A stretch of 64,000 nt of DNA from Oxyruncus cristatus (Eukaryota; Chordata; Aves; Passeriformes; Cotingidae): NCBI GenBank assembly GCA_013399855.1, contig VXAY01002919.1, positions 1,632,093 to 1,696,092 on the forward strand, read 5' to 3'. The notes under the pieces were generated by a model. That model was given only the letters and a program-made list of their open reading frames with translations. It made no database searches and was not told the origin of the DNA. Below, piece by piece: positions 12,353-24,410 of this stretch (positions are counted from its first letter, which is position 1; every line of letters starts with the position of its first letter). A program made the translations under genes and the position numbers.

Positions 12353-13965
12353 CCTGCCAAACCCACCCTGCCAGTCACATGAGGGAGAACAGTGAGAGGA
12401 GGTAAAACCTCCCAGCAAGCAAAGTAACAGAGAAAAGGAGATTTTTGTGTTTGACAACGAGGTGAATAATCATCCCAAATTCCCTGCCTCACCCTAATCT
12501 CCTGCTGAGTCACTGGGTCCCTGTTGCTACCCCGGACTGGGTGACTCCTCTCCTGGAGGCTGCCAAGGAATTTTGCCATATGGCAACAAGGAGATTTGAT
12601 TAGTTGACTGTTTGCTATTTGTTTTAATTAGTAGTTTATTAGCCATATGTTAAACTGCACATTTCAACCACTCAGCAGTGTTATTGGAAGTCACAGAGTA
12701 TCTGGAGGGGGTTTCTGTTGCCTCCTGAGCCACGTGGGTATTTGTTTTGGGTGTAGTGTCACCGGGTGGGAGGCAGGAGTGCTCTCCCTTGCCCCGGACT
12801 GTCCCATCTCATCTCATTTCACCTCTTCTTGTCGTATTTAATCTCATCTGCCACCTCTGCCAGCACCAGGCACGGGAGAAGGTCAGACCTCTGGCTTCCT
12901 ACCAGAGCCACTTGTCACCCTGGTGGATGCTGATGGCATTCCCAGGCTCTGGAAGCCCTGCTGTCACACCCACAGGGACCTCCAGGGAGAGCCTCCCTCC
13001 CAGATGGGCGATTTGATGCTGCTCTATCTGAATAGCACATTAACAGGAGCTTGAAACCTCTGTGCTAATCACCCTGCGGAGTCTGCACCTCTTTGTTTCT
13101 GCATTCCCATCAATCAGCCATATAAAAGTTAATGGGAAATAGATAAAGAAGGTCATAAACAGCAACAGCAGAGCTTCATTTTAAACCTCACTACAATCTC
13201 CACGAGGGCCTGAGAGCAGTTTTCCCTCAGCAGAGGCTTTTATTGCAGGCAGATTCTGGCACCGTGGATTTCACCAGCACGCAGCTCTGCCTAAGAGCAG
13301 CTAAACCAGCTATTAAACAAGCCCCAAACACCATCCCACTTCTTGTCAGGAAACCACCAGAAAGGTGACTGGAAACACCACCAGAAAGTACTGGGCACCT
13401 CGGGAAACATCCCATTGCCTTTCACCACTATCACACTAGGTGTCAAAGTAATTGCACAGAATTAAACACCAAATTCTGGTTTATTGGCCAGGCTAATTCG
13501 TTTAAATTTGTTTTCTTTCTTTTCTCTTTTTTTTTTTTTGCCTGAGAGAACTGTGAACATCATTTTATACAATGCTCTCAATGGCCTCTCCGTGACTCGT
13601 TCCCTCCTTCACAGAAATGTTAAATACTTTGTTTCACCCTTGCACCTTCTCCTGGAAAACGGCATTTCAATAGGTTTTCCTGATTCCCATGCAGTTTAGA
13701 AATTCGGATTCCTGGATGTTGGGGTTGACTTGGCATCCCATTTTCCCCCCATCAGTTCAAAAGGCAGTAACTTCACTCTTTCAAGTGCTGTCTTTAATCA
13801 ACACGTTCCCCCGATCTGCTCTTATGCACCTGCTCCCTGTGTGGGCTCAGATCAATTTTTAGATTCCAATGACTGACACATTTTTAAAATACCTTTACAG
13901 CTGCGGGTTCACAATAGATCCCAGGTACAGATTTGCAAGGGCAGATGATGACAGCCCCGAAATCA

Positions 13966-14016
13966 CCCGCGCTGCGGGGGCCACGCAGCGGGTGGGGGCG
14001 AAGTGCTCACCCCCAC
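13966..14016. repeat. GC-rich double hairpin
   Basis: CCCGCGCTGCG (13966-13976) pairs with CGCAGCGGG (13984-13992) with a two-base bulge. Immediately after it, GTGGGGG (13992-13998) pairs with CCCCCAC (14010-14016). The patch has many CpGs, unlike the surrounding intron. Confidence 0.6.
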
Positions 14017-14074
14017 GCCGTGATGGGAGCAGGGGGGAGACTCCCTCGCCCCTGCAGCAGCTCCAGGTGCTCTT

Positions 14075-14205
14075 AGAATCACAGAACAGAATCATGAAGG
14101 TTGGAAGAGTCCTGCAAGATCACCAAGCCCAACCTTTGAGCGAGTCCCCACCGCTCACACCGAACACATGGCAAAGAAACCCCATCGCTTCCTCCAGCCC
14201 ATCAG
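14075..14205 (-). mobile_element. Diverged CR1 fragment
   Basis: TAGAATCACAGAACAGAATC, then AAGGTTGGAAGAGTCC and AAGATCACCAAGCCCAACCT, matches the reverse complement of a CR1 tail. The distal half is degraded, so the end point is approximate. Confidence 0.7.
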
Positions 14206-14415
14206 AGCCACGGGCGCTTTCCAGGAGCCCAGGGCTGAGCACAGAGGCCTGACTTTATTAAATAACCCTGAGCAGAGCAGAAATGAAGCTTTTCCATAGC
14301 TCAGCAATGGAGTTTCTTGAGGAATCGTGTACCACTGCCCTCAGAGCAATTAGTACATCCTCCTGTTGGTGCTCCACACCCTCTCCCCAGCCTGGGGGGG
14401 CTGTGCTCTGCCTCG

Positions 14416-14579
14416 TATTCTCCCCAGAATAATCTGAGGGAGCATGAGGAAATGGAGGCCCCACAGCTGCCCAGGTAACAAAAGCCAGCAGCAGCAGCAT
14501 CCTCCCCTCACCTCGTGCCAAGCTCTGTACCATTTTGTCACCTCTGCTGTGACAAAACGGAGCTGTTCACCACAAAGGC
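14416..14579 (-). repeat. 164-bp unclassified repeat, copy 2
   Basis: An ungapped partner of 9874-10037, 4.5 kb away in the same orientation. The shared core includes GCCCAGGTAACAAAAGCCAG, a CAG-rich stretch, and CACCTCGTGCCAAGCTCTGT. Similarity stops sharply at both ends. The minus strand keeps a frame open across the repeat and beyond (about 90 codons, 14258-14533) that begins with a hydrophobic leader-like stretch. No family is recognised. Confidence 0.75.
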
Positions 14580-17440
14580 ATCACAAAGCCTTGCTGAGGG
14601 AAGGAGGCTTTGATTAGCAGGCCCTGGAGAGGGAATTATACCCGACAGTGAATCCTGGAGCTTGTTCACGTTGCTCTTCCCTTGCTCCCATCAATCAGGC
14701 AAGCCCAAGCCTGGGTGCCCTGACACACAGGCAGCTCCTCTTCTCCAGGAACCAGCTCGCTGTGGGGTTTCAAACACGTCTCAGCTCACGCACATCCCTG
14801 AGCCCTTCCCGGCTCCCGTGTTCTCCCAGGTAGCACTGACCCAGTTCTCTCTGAGCCACTGGGATAGCAGCCCCTGAATGTGACCACGATGAGCCGTGCC
14901 AGGCTGAGGTGGAGGACAGGTAACAGCACCCTCTCCGTGGCTGCAGTGCCTGTGCCACACCGTGCAGCACAACACGCCTCTGGAGACTGGGTTGCTCAGT
15001 GTTTTGGGAAGCAGGCTGCCCCAAACGCCGCTCTGCTGGTGGTCTTTCCCCGCAAAATGAATCCTACCCATCCCACTCCTCTGCTTTGCAGTGCAGAGGA
15101 ATCAGTGACGCTCCTCCTGCAGCACAAGATGCTCATCTGTACAGAGGCAGTGAGACAAAACTCCCCCTACGGAGGGATGAGGAGGTTCATGTTTACTCAG
15201 CCTGGCATGTGAGAGAGGATAATGTCACTGGTCATGTTAGTAAACACTGACAAATGTGATACAACATGGAGTTGATCCTCGGAGCCTGCTGAAACCAAAT
15301 ACTCTGTGTGATCTGGTAACAAGCGCAGATAGAAACACGCTCTGTGCCCTTCGTGGAGTCATATTAAATATTTAGAGTTGCTTACTGAATACACACAGGG
15401 TCTGAACTTCCAGCTGATCACTGGAACACGCAGATTCTGGGGGAGAATGTGGAAAGGCAGGCATGCCAGCAGCTCCAACTGGGTGTGGACGACTGGAAGC
15501 TATCCTTCAGCTGGGAAGTAAGACAAATGAGTCTGTATTAAAGCATCAGATAAGAAAAGATGTTCCCTTTATTAAAAAATAGCAGTACATTCTTTACATT
15601 TAGCATAAAATCTGCTGTAATTACCTAGCAGTTGGAAAGCAATTTGCAACAGGCTTTATTGTTCAGCATCTGTACCAAATTCTCAGGGAAACATCCACCG
15701 GGGAATAAAGGAAAATGAGATGTGCCACAGTAACTACAACATTTCAGCGCCTGCACAATGGAAATTTCAGGGAGGCTTAAACGAGCTCCAATGCAATTCT
15801 GTGTCGCTGTTTTTGTTTTGTTACTTAAAGGGCTCTGGGTTTGACTCCAGCTTCTTTCTCTGCTGTGTACACACACCCACCAGGAACGCTGTAATCCACA
15901 CGAAACTAGTAGGGTTGTATTACAAAAGAAATACAATTGTCAAAATTAAAACTAAGTCTATTGAAGCCCCAGAACAAGAAACATTCTGGCAGGGGCCACC
16001 ACCAGGGCTCGCCTGTTAATCAAGCCTGTGCCTCTTTGGGTTTAATCTCTACAATAAAGGGAAAAGGCAGTGACTAAAGGCTTGCAAATTCACCCCAGCA
16101 TCCCAGAGTAACTGTTTCATCCAGTGGAGAAAACTGGAGCTCAAACCAGGTTTTGTGGATGAAGGAAGGTACATTTTACTCCTGCTTAACCTGGTATAAA
16201 TCTGGCCCCACTTCAGCATGAGTGAGACAGGCAGCTGAGCTGTGATGGGAATAAATCACTTCAAGTTTGTACCAGTCTTAAACAAAAAAAAAAAGACAGA
16301 AGGAGTTCTAGTACTGCTCTCCCTGAGGCAGGAGTGCAAACATGAGGCCATCCAGGAATTCTGTCTCGGGAGCTGAAACCTGTACCATGCAGGAAGAGAA
16401 CACAATCCTGTTCCAAACTTCCCAGGGGACCTCACATGTCACACGGTGAGAACCAGGAATTCATGGGATTCCTGTTTATTCCTTGTTGCTTTCCTTTTTC
16501 CCTGATTAAATAACATCCCTCCTGATCTAACTTTAGACCATCCAATAAAATAGGAATGGAAGGAAACTCAAGGAATTGCAAGGAAACCGATACCCTGTTC
16601 TGTTCCAGCCCGAAGCTAAAGAGCATAAACAAATCCATTCCTTTTGGCAATGAGGATGTGCCTGTGAGAGCGCTTGGAATTAAGGAATATTAACAAATTC
16701 TTTACGCCTTTCTCCCAGTGCAGGACGATGTTTCAGAACCCTGCCTCTTTGCTCCCCTGCATCACCCTGCCCCACGTGCCCCGGAGCCTCCAGGCAGGTT
16801 ATTAGTCTTACAGAACGCACAGGATTAGGAGCAGGTCTTTAAGCTCCACAGGCTGAGTTCTGCTCAGCGTGATTGCGTGGATACAAATGAGAGCAGAGCC
16901 TGGTTCTGGGTATTTACAGCACCCTGCAATTTGCCCTAACGCGCCGACTTCTGATGGGAGGTGAGTTCCACGCCGAGGAAGTTAACGGCTGTGTCCTCTC
17001 CCAGCTCACAGCGAGGCACGCTCCAAGGGGGAAATCAAAGTTGTGTTATTAGGCAAAAAATAATTCCCTCGTTCGAGGGGGAAAGGCAAAAATTCAACTA
17101 ATGTTCAAAGGTCTGCGAGTGAAAGGAGGCAACGGAGATGTGATGACAAGAGGGATGGGGCTGTGCTCCACGGGCCGGTAGGAAAGGCAGGAATAATGGA
17201 GAGCAAGGAGAATCAGACAGATATTTGCAGAAATCCTAGACTTTATTCAATGAATTATTTAAAGTCTATTTCTGATCTGGCACAGGAGGTCACTCGATCT
17301 TCAGAAAGGGAGCAACGGGAGCCCCATCCCTGCTGCCAGTCAAAACTCCAACAAGCAAAGTGATGGGAAATACATGGCACAGAACCATCACCCGTGGCTC
17401 AGGGGAAGGGCTGTTTGACCTCAGCAGACTTCTTTTCACT
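14580..17440. other. Unique intronic sequence
   Basis: No gene or classified repeat is seen. A few CpGs cluster at about 16930-17080 (AACGCGCCGAC, CACGCCGAGG). An A run lies near 16281-16292. Confidence 0.4.
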
Positions 17441-17776
17441 TCATAGAAGGGTTTGGGTTGAAAGGGACCTTAAGATCATCTCCTTCTACCCCCTGCCATG
17501 GCCAGGGACACCTTCCACCAGCCCAGGCTGCTCCAAGCCCCGTCTAACCTGCCCCATCCAGGGATGGGGCAGCCACAGCTTCTCTGGGTAACCTGTGCCA
17601 GGGCCTCCCCACCCTCACAGGGAAGAATTCCTTCCTAATATCCAATCTAAACCTACCCTCTGGCAGTTGGAAGACGTTCCCCCTTCTCTCTTACAGGCTC
17701 CCTTTGGGCCACCCTGAAGCTTCTCTTCTCCAGGCTGAGCAATCCCAGTTCTCAGGCTGAACAATCCCAGTTCTCT
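17441..17776 (-). mobile_element. CR1 LINE fragment with an internal tandem duplication
   Basis: An antisense CR1 tail running from TTTGGGTTGAAAGGGACCTT through CAGCCACAGCTTCTCTGGG to TCTTCTCCAGGCTGAGCAA. Its distal end carries a 22-bp tandem duplication at 17731-17774 (CAGGCTGAGCAATCCCAGTT unit, one mismatch between copies). Confidence 0.92.
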
Positions 17777-18159
17777 GTGCTGTTTGCAGCCTTGGCAGTT
17801 CACAGCCTGCCCTGGTTTCACTGGGTGAATCCTGACACCCCTGGGCACATCACATGGGCTCCAAAGCTGGGCTCAGCTGCTTCATGTCTGCTGGTTTAGC
17901 TGTGCCAGCACAAACTGAGAGCATCGAGCTGGATGAGGCCTTTCAGACCAAACAAAATAACAACCTGGTCCTGGAAGACTCATCTTAAACAGGCAATGAC
18001 GAATACTGAAGAGGAAGGCTTGATGCTACCCAAAACCTTGGGAGTTTATCCCAGCATACGAGCACCGTGGCAGACAAACTTTGTCTTTATTACAGCCTTG
18101 TCAAAGAGTTGGAAAAAAGGATGGAAAAACGAGCTGAAAGTGGTGAACTAAATCACATG
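17777..18159. other. Unique intronic sequence
   Basis: Nothing recognisable. Confidence 0.35.
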
Positions 18160-18260
18160 AAGGTTAATGACTTTAATGACTTAGCCAAGGTCTCACACAG
18201 CGTAGCACAGCAGTAATTTGGGAGCACTGGTGTCCCAACCCAGTTCCACGGTCTCCAAGA
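18160..18260 (+). mobile_element. Possible MIR SINE remnant
   Basis: The stretch TTAGCCAAGGTCTCACACAG followed by GCAGTAATTTGGGAGC resembles the conserved MIR core (protein-free, ancient amniote SINE). It is diverged and boundaries are uncertain. Confidence 0.45.
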
Positions 18261-21200
18261 TCATCCTTCCTACTTTGCTTCTGAGCGAGCACAGACAGAT
18301 TAATGGAAGACACTTCTCCCCCCACACACAAAACCACCCTGAGAGCTTCTGCAGAGCTGACAGCCCCAGCAAGAGCCCCGCTCCCAGGATCTCAGGGAGT
18401 GGAAAGTATATTTTAGGACCAAGGTTAGTACCAAGGGCCCAGTTTTTCCAGGTCTGCTGGGTGAGGAGAGGTTGAAGTCATCCCTCACTTGCCAAACAGC
18501 CTCTCTGTTCCCCCGCCTTTCTCAAAGTCATGCAGGTGTTTATTCAGCCTCTCTCCAGGCTCTCTTGGCTCTCCTGTCCTACAAACATCCTTGACCACGG
18601 TGCTTGTTGCAAGAGAGGGATCTAAAAGCTTGGTTTGCCTCGTTCAGCACATTCCCAGTGGCTGGGTCTGCCCGTAAATAACCAAACTGCTAAAGGTGGG
18701 CAGGCTGAGATATGGGGAGACAGAGAGGGAGAGCAAGTCCTGGGCAGGGCTGAGGCACACAGCTTCTCTCCCTCTTATTCAATCACAGCAGTTTCACCTC
18801 TCTGGGAAGAAGGGAAAAAGCTTCAAGCGTGAGATTATTACATTTTGTACATTACACCCTGATAGGAGCTAAAAATAGAGCCTGACGGTTGCTAAGTGCG
18901 TTTCAAATGGCTTTCCTTAGAGGTAAAAATGGGATTTTTGTTTGAAAAAGCAGAAGGTGGGATTTATAACGTCTTGGGAAAGAGCTGAACAGAAAATCTC
19001 CAGCTGTCAGGGTGGAAGGAGCAGGGAGTTTGCTGCTCCTTTTCTTCTCGGGAGAGAAGGCAAGAGGTGTTTACTGGAAGACTGTTCAGGGCTCCCAGTG
19101 CTCCTGCAAACTCATGGCCACAAACCCACAGCATTCCTACAGGTCCTACCCCTCCATGGGACACATCTACCCCGAGGGACAATGTAAAAATAGCTGTACA
19201 GCCCCCAGGAATTGCACTTAGGGAAGTGAAAGGGAGCCCTTGCCCCTCTTCAACAGGGCACACCCAGACTGAGCGTGCAGGGCTTTGGGAGAGGAAAACC
19301 CTCAACTCGAGCCCAATAATCGTGCTTGGAGCCTGAACCACTGCCCCACTGCCTTCAACAACCTTCAACACACCAAGCTCTGAGGCTTCCACACACACTC
19401 CACTCTGTAAATGCTTTCTGTTCGACCCCCTGGCACCACGAGAAGGGCACGTGTAAAACAAACCCGCTGCAGCTGGGACAGCTCCCTGAAGGCGAAGCCT
19501 CTCTGCCTTTCCTCAGGTTTCTTCAGCAACTCTGCCATCCTCATTAAGAGCACCGTGGTTATCACTGGGCAGTCAGGAAAAATGAACCGTTATTACAAAG
19601 ATTAGGGGTTGTAATTGAAAGACATCTGATGTCAGGACAATTTTTGAGACACACTCCAGGTATTAGGAGAGCATTTCCTGCAGTAGGCACTCGTTAACAA
19701 ACATACTTGGAGGAAAACAGCCTCCAGATAATTACAATTAAGGTCATTCAAATAGCATGAACACACTACTCACAATGTTTAGATGCTGTTAAAGCTTGGG
19801 CAGGAACAGTCACGAGCAGACAGGGAGGGGTGAGGTGGGGAGGGACAGGAATCAGAAGCTCGAGCACCCCAGGCACAGTTTGGAGCATCAGGTATCTCTG
19901 AGACCCGACAGCTCTCCAGAAATGAGAATTACTATCCAAGGGGGGACATTAAAATAAGGAGAAAAGTCAAAGTATGGTTCAAAGGAAACAGGTGTTAAAG
20001 TATACTTATGCACAGATGTAAGAGCCTGGATATTGAAAGGAAAAACGAAAATAGATTAGGAACCTCATTTATTTTCTTGAATAACTTTTTCATTACAAAC
20101 TCACTGTGTCCTTATCAAGACAACATGAAAAGAAAAAAAACTGAGAAAGAAAGGCTATTTTTAAACAATTCTGTCAAGGGAGATAAACTTAGATCTATTT
20201 TTTTTTTTTTTTGCATGCATTGTCAGACCACTGATCTGGGCTGGACATGGATCAGTGTCCTGGGCTGACACTGAATGCTCAGTGTGGTTTCTTTATTCCA
20301 CATTTCAAACAATGTCTGTTAGTGGGGTGCTGGTATTCCGAGTGGCACCTGTGGCTAACAGGAAAATATTTTGTATTTTGTAGGAATTTTATAGGAAAAC
20401 GATGTGGATGTAAATGAGCAGCGTGGAATTTTGGGAGGTAGCTGGGTATGCACATGGCACCTGCCTGCAGGGTCGTGGCTCCTCATTAGTGATGTTCACG
20501 GTCATAATTAGATGGACTTGCCCGCCCAAGAGTTAAAGAGTTCCCTTTTCAGCTCCCTACACACTCACCCTGACTTCAGCTCCATCTCCCTCCCGTTTGA
20601 TCCGTAACACGACGGAAAAGGAGGGCGAAAAAATCTACTGCAACGAAATGAGCTTGCCCCCAAATCTCCCGTTATCAGATCAGATTTATAAAAGAAAAGC
20701 GGGCAGTTAAAGACCCGACGGGAGCGTTTCACAAACAAAGTCGCCCGGGTTCAGGATCTGCATTAAAATGACAAAACCCAGGAAATTACGAACTTGTGGC
20801 TGACGATTTGTCCCAACCACCTCTTGCACAAAGGCCTCGGAAAGTTGTTAATGACCCACTTTGTCAGCAAACTTCCTTAACTTTAACACACTTTTCCTCT
20901 TAATGCTGGAGAATTTGGGACATCTTTTTATCAGCTACTGGATAAGTGTTAATCGTGATGAAGGTTATGAAGGTTCACAGTGAAAGCAGCAGCGTTGGTC
21001 CGGTGTGCTGGGTAATAACCTGCTGACAGGTCCTTCTCAGTGCTCAAAAGACACAATGAAAACCTCACCAAGGCAGAGCCCGGGTAGCTGGAGAAATTGT
21101 CTGCTTTTATTTATTGATTTTGTTTTTCTTTGAGATGAAAAGCACCGTTACTTTTCACTCCTGGCAGAATTCCCCATTTCCTATGCAAGTCAGCGGATGA

Positions 21201-21360
21201 TAAAATAGCAGAATATTCGCCAGTGTCAAACAGAGGGTTCCAGCAATGAGCTGCAGTGCAATGTGAAATATTGTAACAATTATTCCTTGTGGTCAGGGTG
21301 TTAATCTTCCTTTTTCAAATAAAATCCGAGATTATCAGTATGATCTTGCTGAAACTTCTC
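18261..21360. other. Unique intronic sequence with a CpG-retaining segment
   Basis: No gene is seen. About 20590-20830 keeps more CpGs than its surroundings (CGTAACACGACGG, GACCCGACGGGAGCG, GTCGCCCGGG) and has GATA-like cores (TTATCAGATCAGATTTATAA). This is compatible with a regulatory element but not proof. T and A runs lie at about 20200-20212 and 20130-20138. Confidence 0.4.
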
Positions 21361-21375
21361 AAAAAAAAAAAAAAA

Positions 21376-21451
21376 NNNNNNNNNNNNNNNNNNNNNNNNN
21401 NNNNNNNNNNNNNNNNNNNNNNNNNNNNNNNNNNNNNNNNNNNNNNNNNNN
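21376..21451. other. Assembly gap (76 N)
   Basis: Unsequenced bases between two poly-A tracts. The flanks 21345-21375 and 21452-21482 are almost the same sequence (CTTG, then AAACTT, then about 15 A), so the two sides are probably overlapping reads that were not merged. Confidence 0.95.
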
Positions 21452-21654
21452 TTCTTGAAACTTTCAAAAAAAAAAAAAAAAATTCCTGTTTTGTGAGTCC
21501 CTGCTCTCCCTGTGATCAAAAATCAGCTACACCATCTAACTCAGAGCTTCCCATTTCCACTCTGTGTGGTTTTTGGACTGCACAAAATCTAAATTTGTGG
21601 GTGTTTAAAGATGCTCCAAGTGACATACGTATGTACATGTATTTGTGTCTATAT

Positions 21655-21737
21655 AGAATGCTTTGGGTTGGAAGGGACCTCAAAACTCCTCTCATTCCAC
21701 ACCCTGAGATGGGCAGAAACACCTTCCACTAGACCAT
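21655..21737 (-). mobile_element. Short CR1 3' fragment
   Basis: TTTGGGTTGGAAGGGACCTC and GGGCAGAAACACCTTCCACT match the antisense CR1 terminus; the copy is cut off after about 80 bp. Confidence 0.88.
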
Positions 21738-23849
21738 AAATATAAAATTCACTTAAAAATGTCCTGGAAAACATCCTCAGCTCTAGTTACCTGCTCTGCA
21801 GCTACATGAGAAGACAATGAAAAGACTCCTGAGTACACCCAGAGCAGCCAGAAGAATCGAAATGTTTAAAACATGTCCAGAAATAAGTACAGGTGGAGAA
21901 TATTTTCCCTGATAACGCCCTGTGTATCTGGGTTTAAGAGCCTGGATAATGTAATGAATTATTAACAGGGATGTAAATGCAATCAAATCTCATGACTCAA
22001 GTGTGCAGGGGATCACCACAGGGAAATAAATAATGAAATGTTTCATCTTCCCTGCTCTCAAGTGCCCCGTTCTGCTGATGGCAGAGCGGGTCAGGTGGGA
22101 CGGGCACGAGCCGTGGGCACAAGGTGGGAGATGGAGACGCAGGAAGAGAAACCAACGTGCTCAGCCTTGCTTTTCCACACTGAGAACATCGTTCAGTCCT
22201 GTGCAGAGGAGAGAAAATAATAGGGTGCCTTCAGACCCTGCTACACACACCCCATCACACCGTCCCCTTCGGAACATGACAACCCCAGCTGTGTTTCCTT
22301 GTCTCCACCTGATCCAACCCACCCCTACTTCATGCCCACAAAACTCCCCCGGCCAAATATTTGACTTCTGGAGCCTTTTACGACCCCCTTTCACTCCACT
22401 TCACGTGTTTTGGCACACAAACAAGCATCAACGAGCTAAATAGAACTTGTTACTCGTAATACACCTTTAATCTTATAAACAGCGTTCAGCAGATCCCGAT
22501 CTCGGCGGGGCTGGAAGATTAATGTCCAGGGCCCAGCTCGCAGGGAAAACGATGCTGGACGTTTCTCAAGGTGACATGACCTCACAGGAACACTTCCCAG
22601 TGCATGCTGTGCATACTGAGAGCCAGAGAGAAGCACCCTAAGCACAGAAATACTGCTCAGCGCAGGAAAGGCAAGGAAAACTCTATTTATGGCAGGTGTT
22701 TTTCCCCGAACTTTGAGCACTGCCAGGCACTGGTGGCCGTGGCACATTGTGGGGCTGCAGAGGACCCGTGGGACGGTCCTGGCCCCGAAAAGGTTGGTTC
22801 ATGTGTTACGTTTTGGTGCCAGAGCACTGGGTCTGTCCCCGTCGCACAGACAGTGAATTGAGGCAGGAGGGAGCTGGAGGAAACCCGAGAGATTTCACAT
22901 CTCTCGGTAAATCCCTGGGTGAAGCAGCAACATCCGACTCCTGTGTCTCTCTCCATCGTGTCAGCAGCTTGTGGTGCTTGCCAGGCACGGGAGGGAACAA
23001 GCTGGAAGCAGCTGAGCTTTCACCAGTCCCCCCCAGCCCCGGAGTTACCTGGTGAGCAACATTCCTGCCCCCAGGAAGCAGTGGGCAAGGAGTGGGAAGC
23101 AGAGACCCGACTCCCAGCCCTTACACAGGGCACTGGTGTGCTTTTCTGCACCCCCCTCCAAGCAGAAGCTTTCTCAGCCATATGATGCTGATCAGAGCCA
23201 GCATTTTCTCACCTCAGACAGGGACTATGAGACTAATGTGACTAATGTCTGAAAGGAGCTTTGAGGCAGCTGGATGGGAGTGCTGGCATTATGATTAATT
23301 CCATAGACTCATGTGGATTATAATAAGCATGAAACTAAACCATGGCACAGAGGACATATGATATTATACTGCAGTTATCTCGGTGGGGCGTGAGCCTTTC
23401 AGCCTCGGCTCATAACCAGCCAGAGAGAGCTGCATTTCACCTGTCTGGGACACTCAGCAGCTCTTCCACGGGTGAGGGTATTAACAGGAGCTAAGAGGAG
23501 ACATCAGAGAAGTCAACAGTGCAAGTCACTGCAAAGCCTGGCCGAGGCAAAGATCCAGATCACACTAAGAGGGCTGTGACAGCGTTCACAGGGAAATAAC
23601 AGGGGAATTGCTGGGATGGGAAGTGTCCCACAAGTGAGAAACCCTCCCCACATGCACCAGGCCAGCTCCAGTCAGCTGCTGGCAGGGGCCAAGTGGGAAT
23701 TCTTCCCTCCCCAAGCCCCCATTCCTGCTGGGACAACCTCTCAGGGTTGTCTCCCAGGTACAGCCAGACCACACAGCCTGTTACAGGCAGGGTCACCAGC
23801 CCCATTCCACCAGGATCAAGAGGCAGGAAAGTCTCTTCTGCTCTATTCC
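21738..23849. other. Unique intronic sequence
   Basis: No gene or classified repeat is seen; overlapping open frames on both strands at 22.0-23.2 kb show no recognisable domain. Confidence 0.4.
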
Positions 23850-23945
23850 TTGGCAGAGGGGAGATACGGATTTGCCCAAGGTCACACAGCAAGTAATGAG
23901 AGTCTCCACTAAAATGCAGGAAACACAGGTACCAACCTGCCTTCC
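23850..23945 (+). mobile_element. Probable MIR SINE remnant
   Basis: TTGCCCAAGGTCACACAGCA followed by AGTAATGAGAG is a good match to the MIR core. The remainder is degraded. Confidence 0.6.
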
Positions 23946-24275
23946 CAGGCCCTGTCAGGGCTGACTCTCCCAAGCAGCACCTTGAGGGCATCAAAGCAGT
24001 GTCACAACACACAGTGGGAATCAGGGAAGGGAATCTCTGGCAGAATGACCTCAGAGTGGGCTGTTTCAGTCAGAGAGGGATCTGGGGGGAAACTGTTTTC
24101 CTTGGGAAACTGTTCCTTGAATATAATATGTTACACTAAGCTGCCAGCTTTCCTGTGACACTGGGAAAAAAAAGTCTCTTTTGCTCACATCTAACCCTCC
24201 TCATGGAAGGATGCAATAAGTGCAGACTTTCACTAAGAAATTCGTGCTTGTTTGGTTTTTTAATTAAAACAAGAA

Positions 24276-24410
24276 TGTCCAAGGCCAGGATGGATGGAGC
24301 TCTGAGCAACCTGGTCTATGGAAGGTGTCCCTGCTCATGGCAGAGGGATTGGAATGTGAGGAGCTTTGAGATCCCTTCCAACACAAGCCATTCTGGGATT
24401 CTTTGTTATG
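24276..24410 (+). mobile_element. CR1 LINE 3' end
   Basis: Sense CR1 tail: TGTCCAAGGCCAGGATGGAT, GAGCAACCTGGTCTATGGAA, GATCCCTTCCAACAC and the terminal CATTCTGGGATTCTTTG. Confidence 0.9.

Larger units (their letters stand above)
12166..14074. other. Unique intronic sequence with a minisatellite and a GC-rich patch
   Basis: No gene is seen. A short minisatellite lies at 12317-12352, a T run at about 13528-13540, and a CpG- and hairpin-rich patch at about 13960-14020, which is listed separately. Confidence 0.4.
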
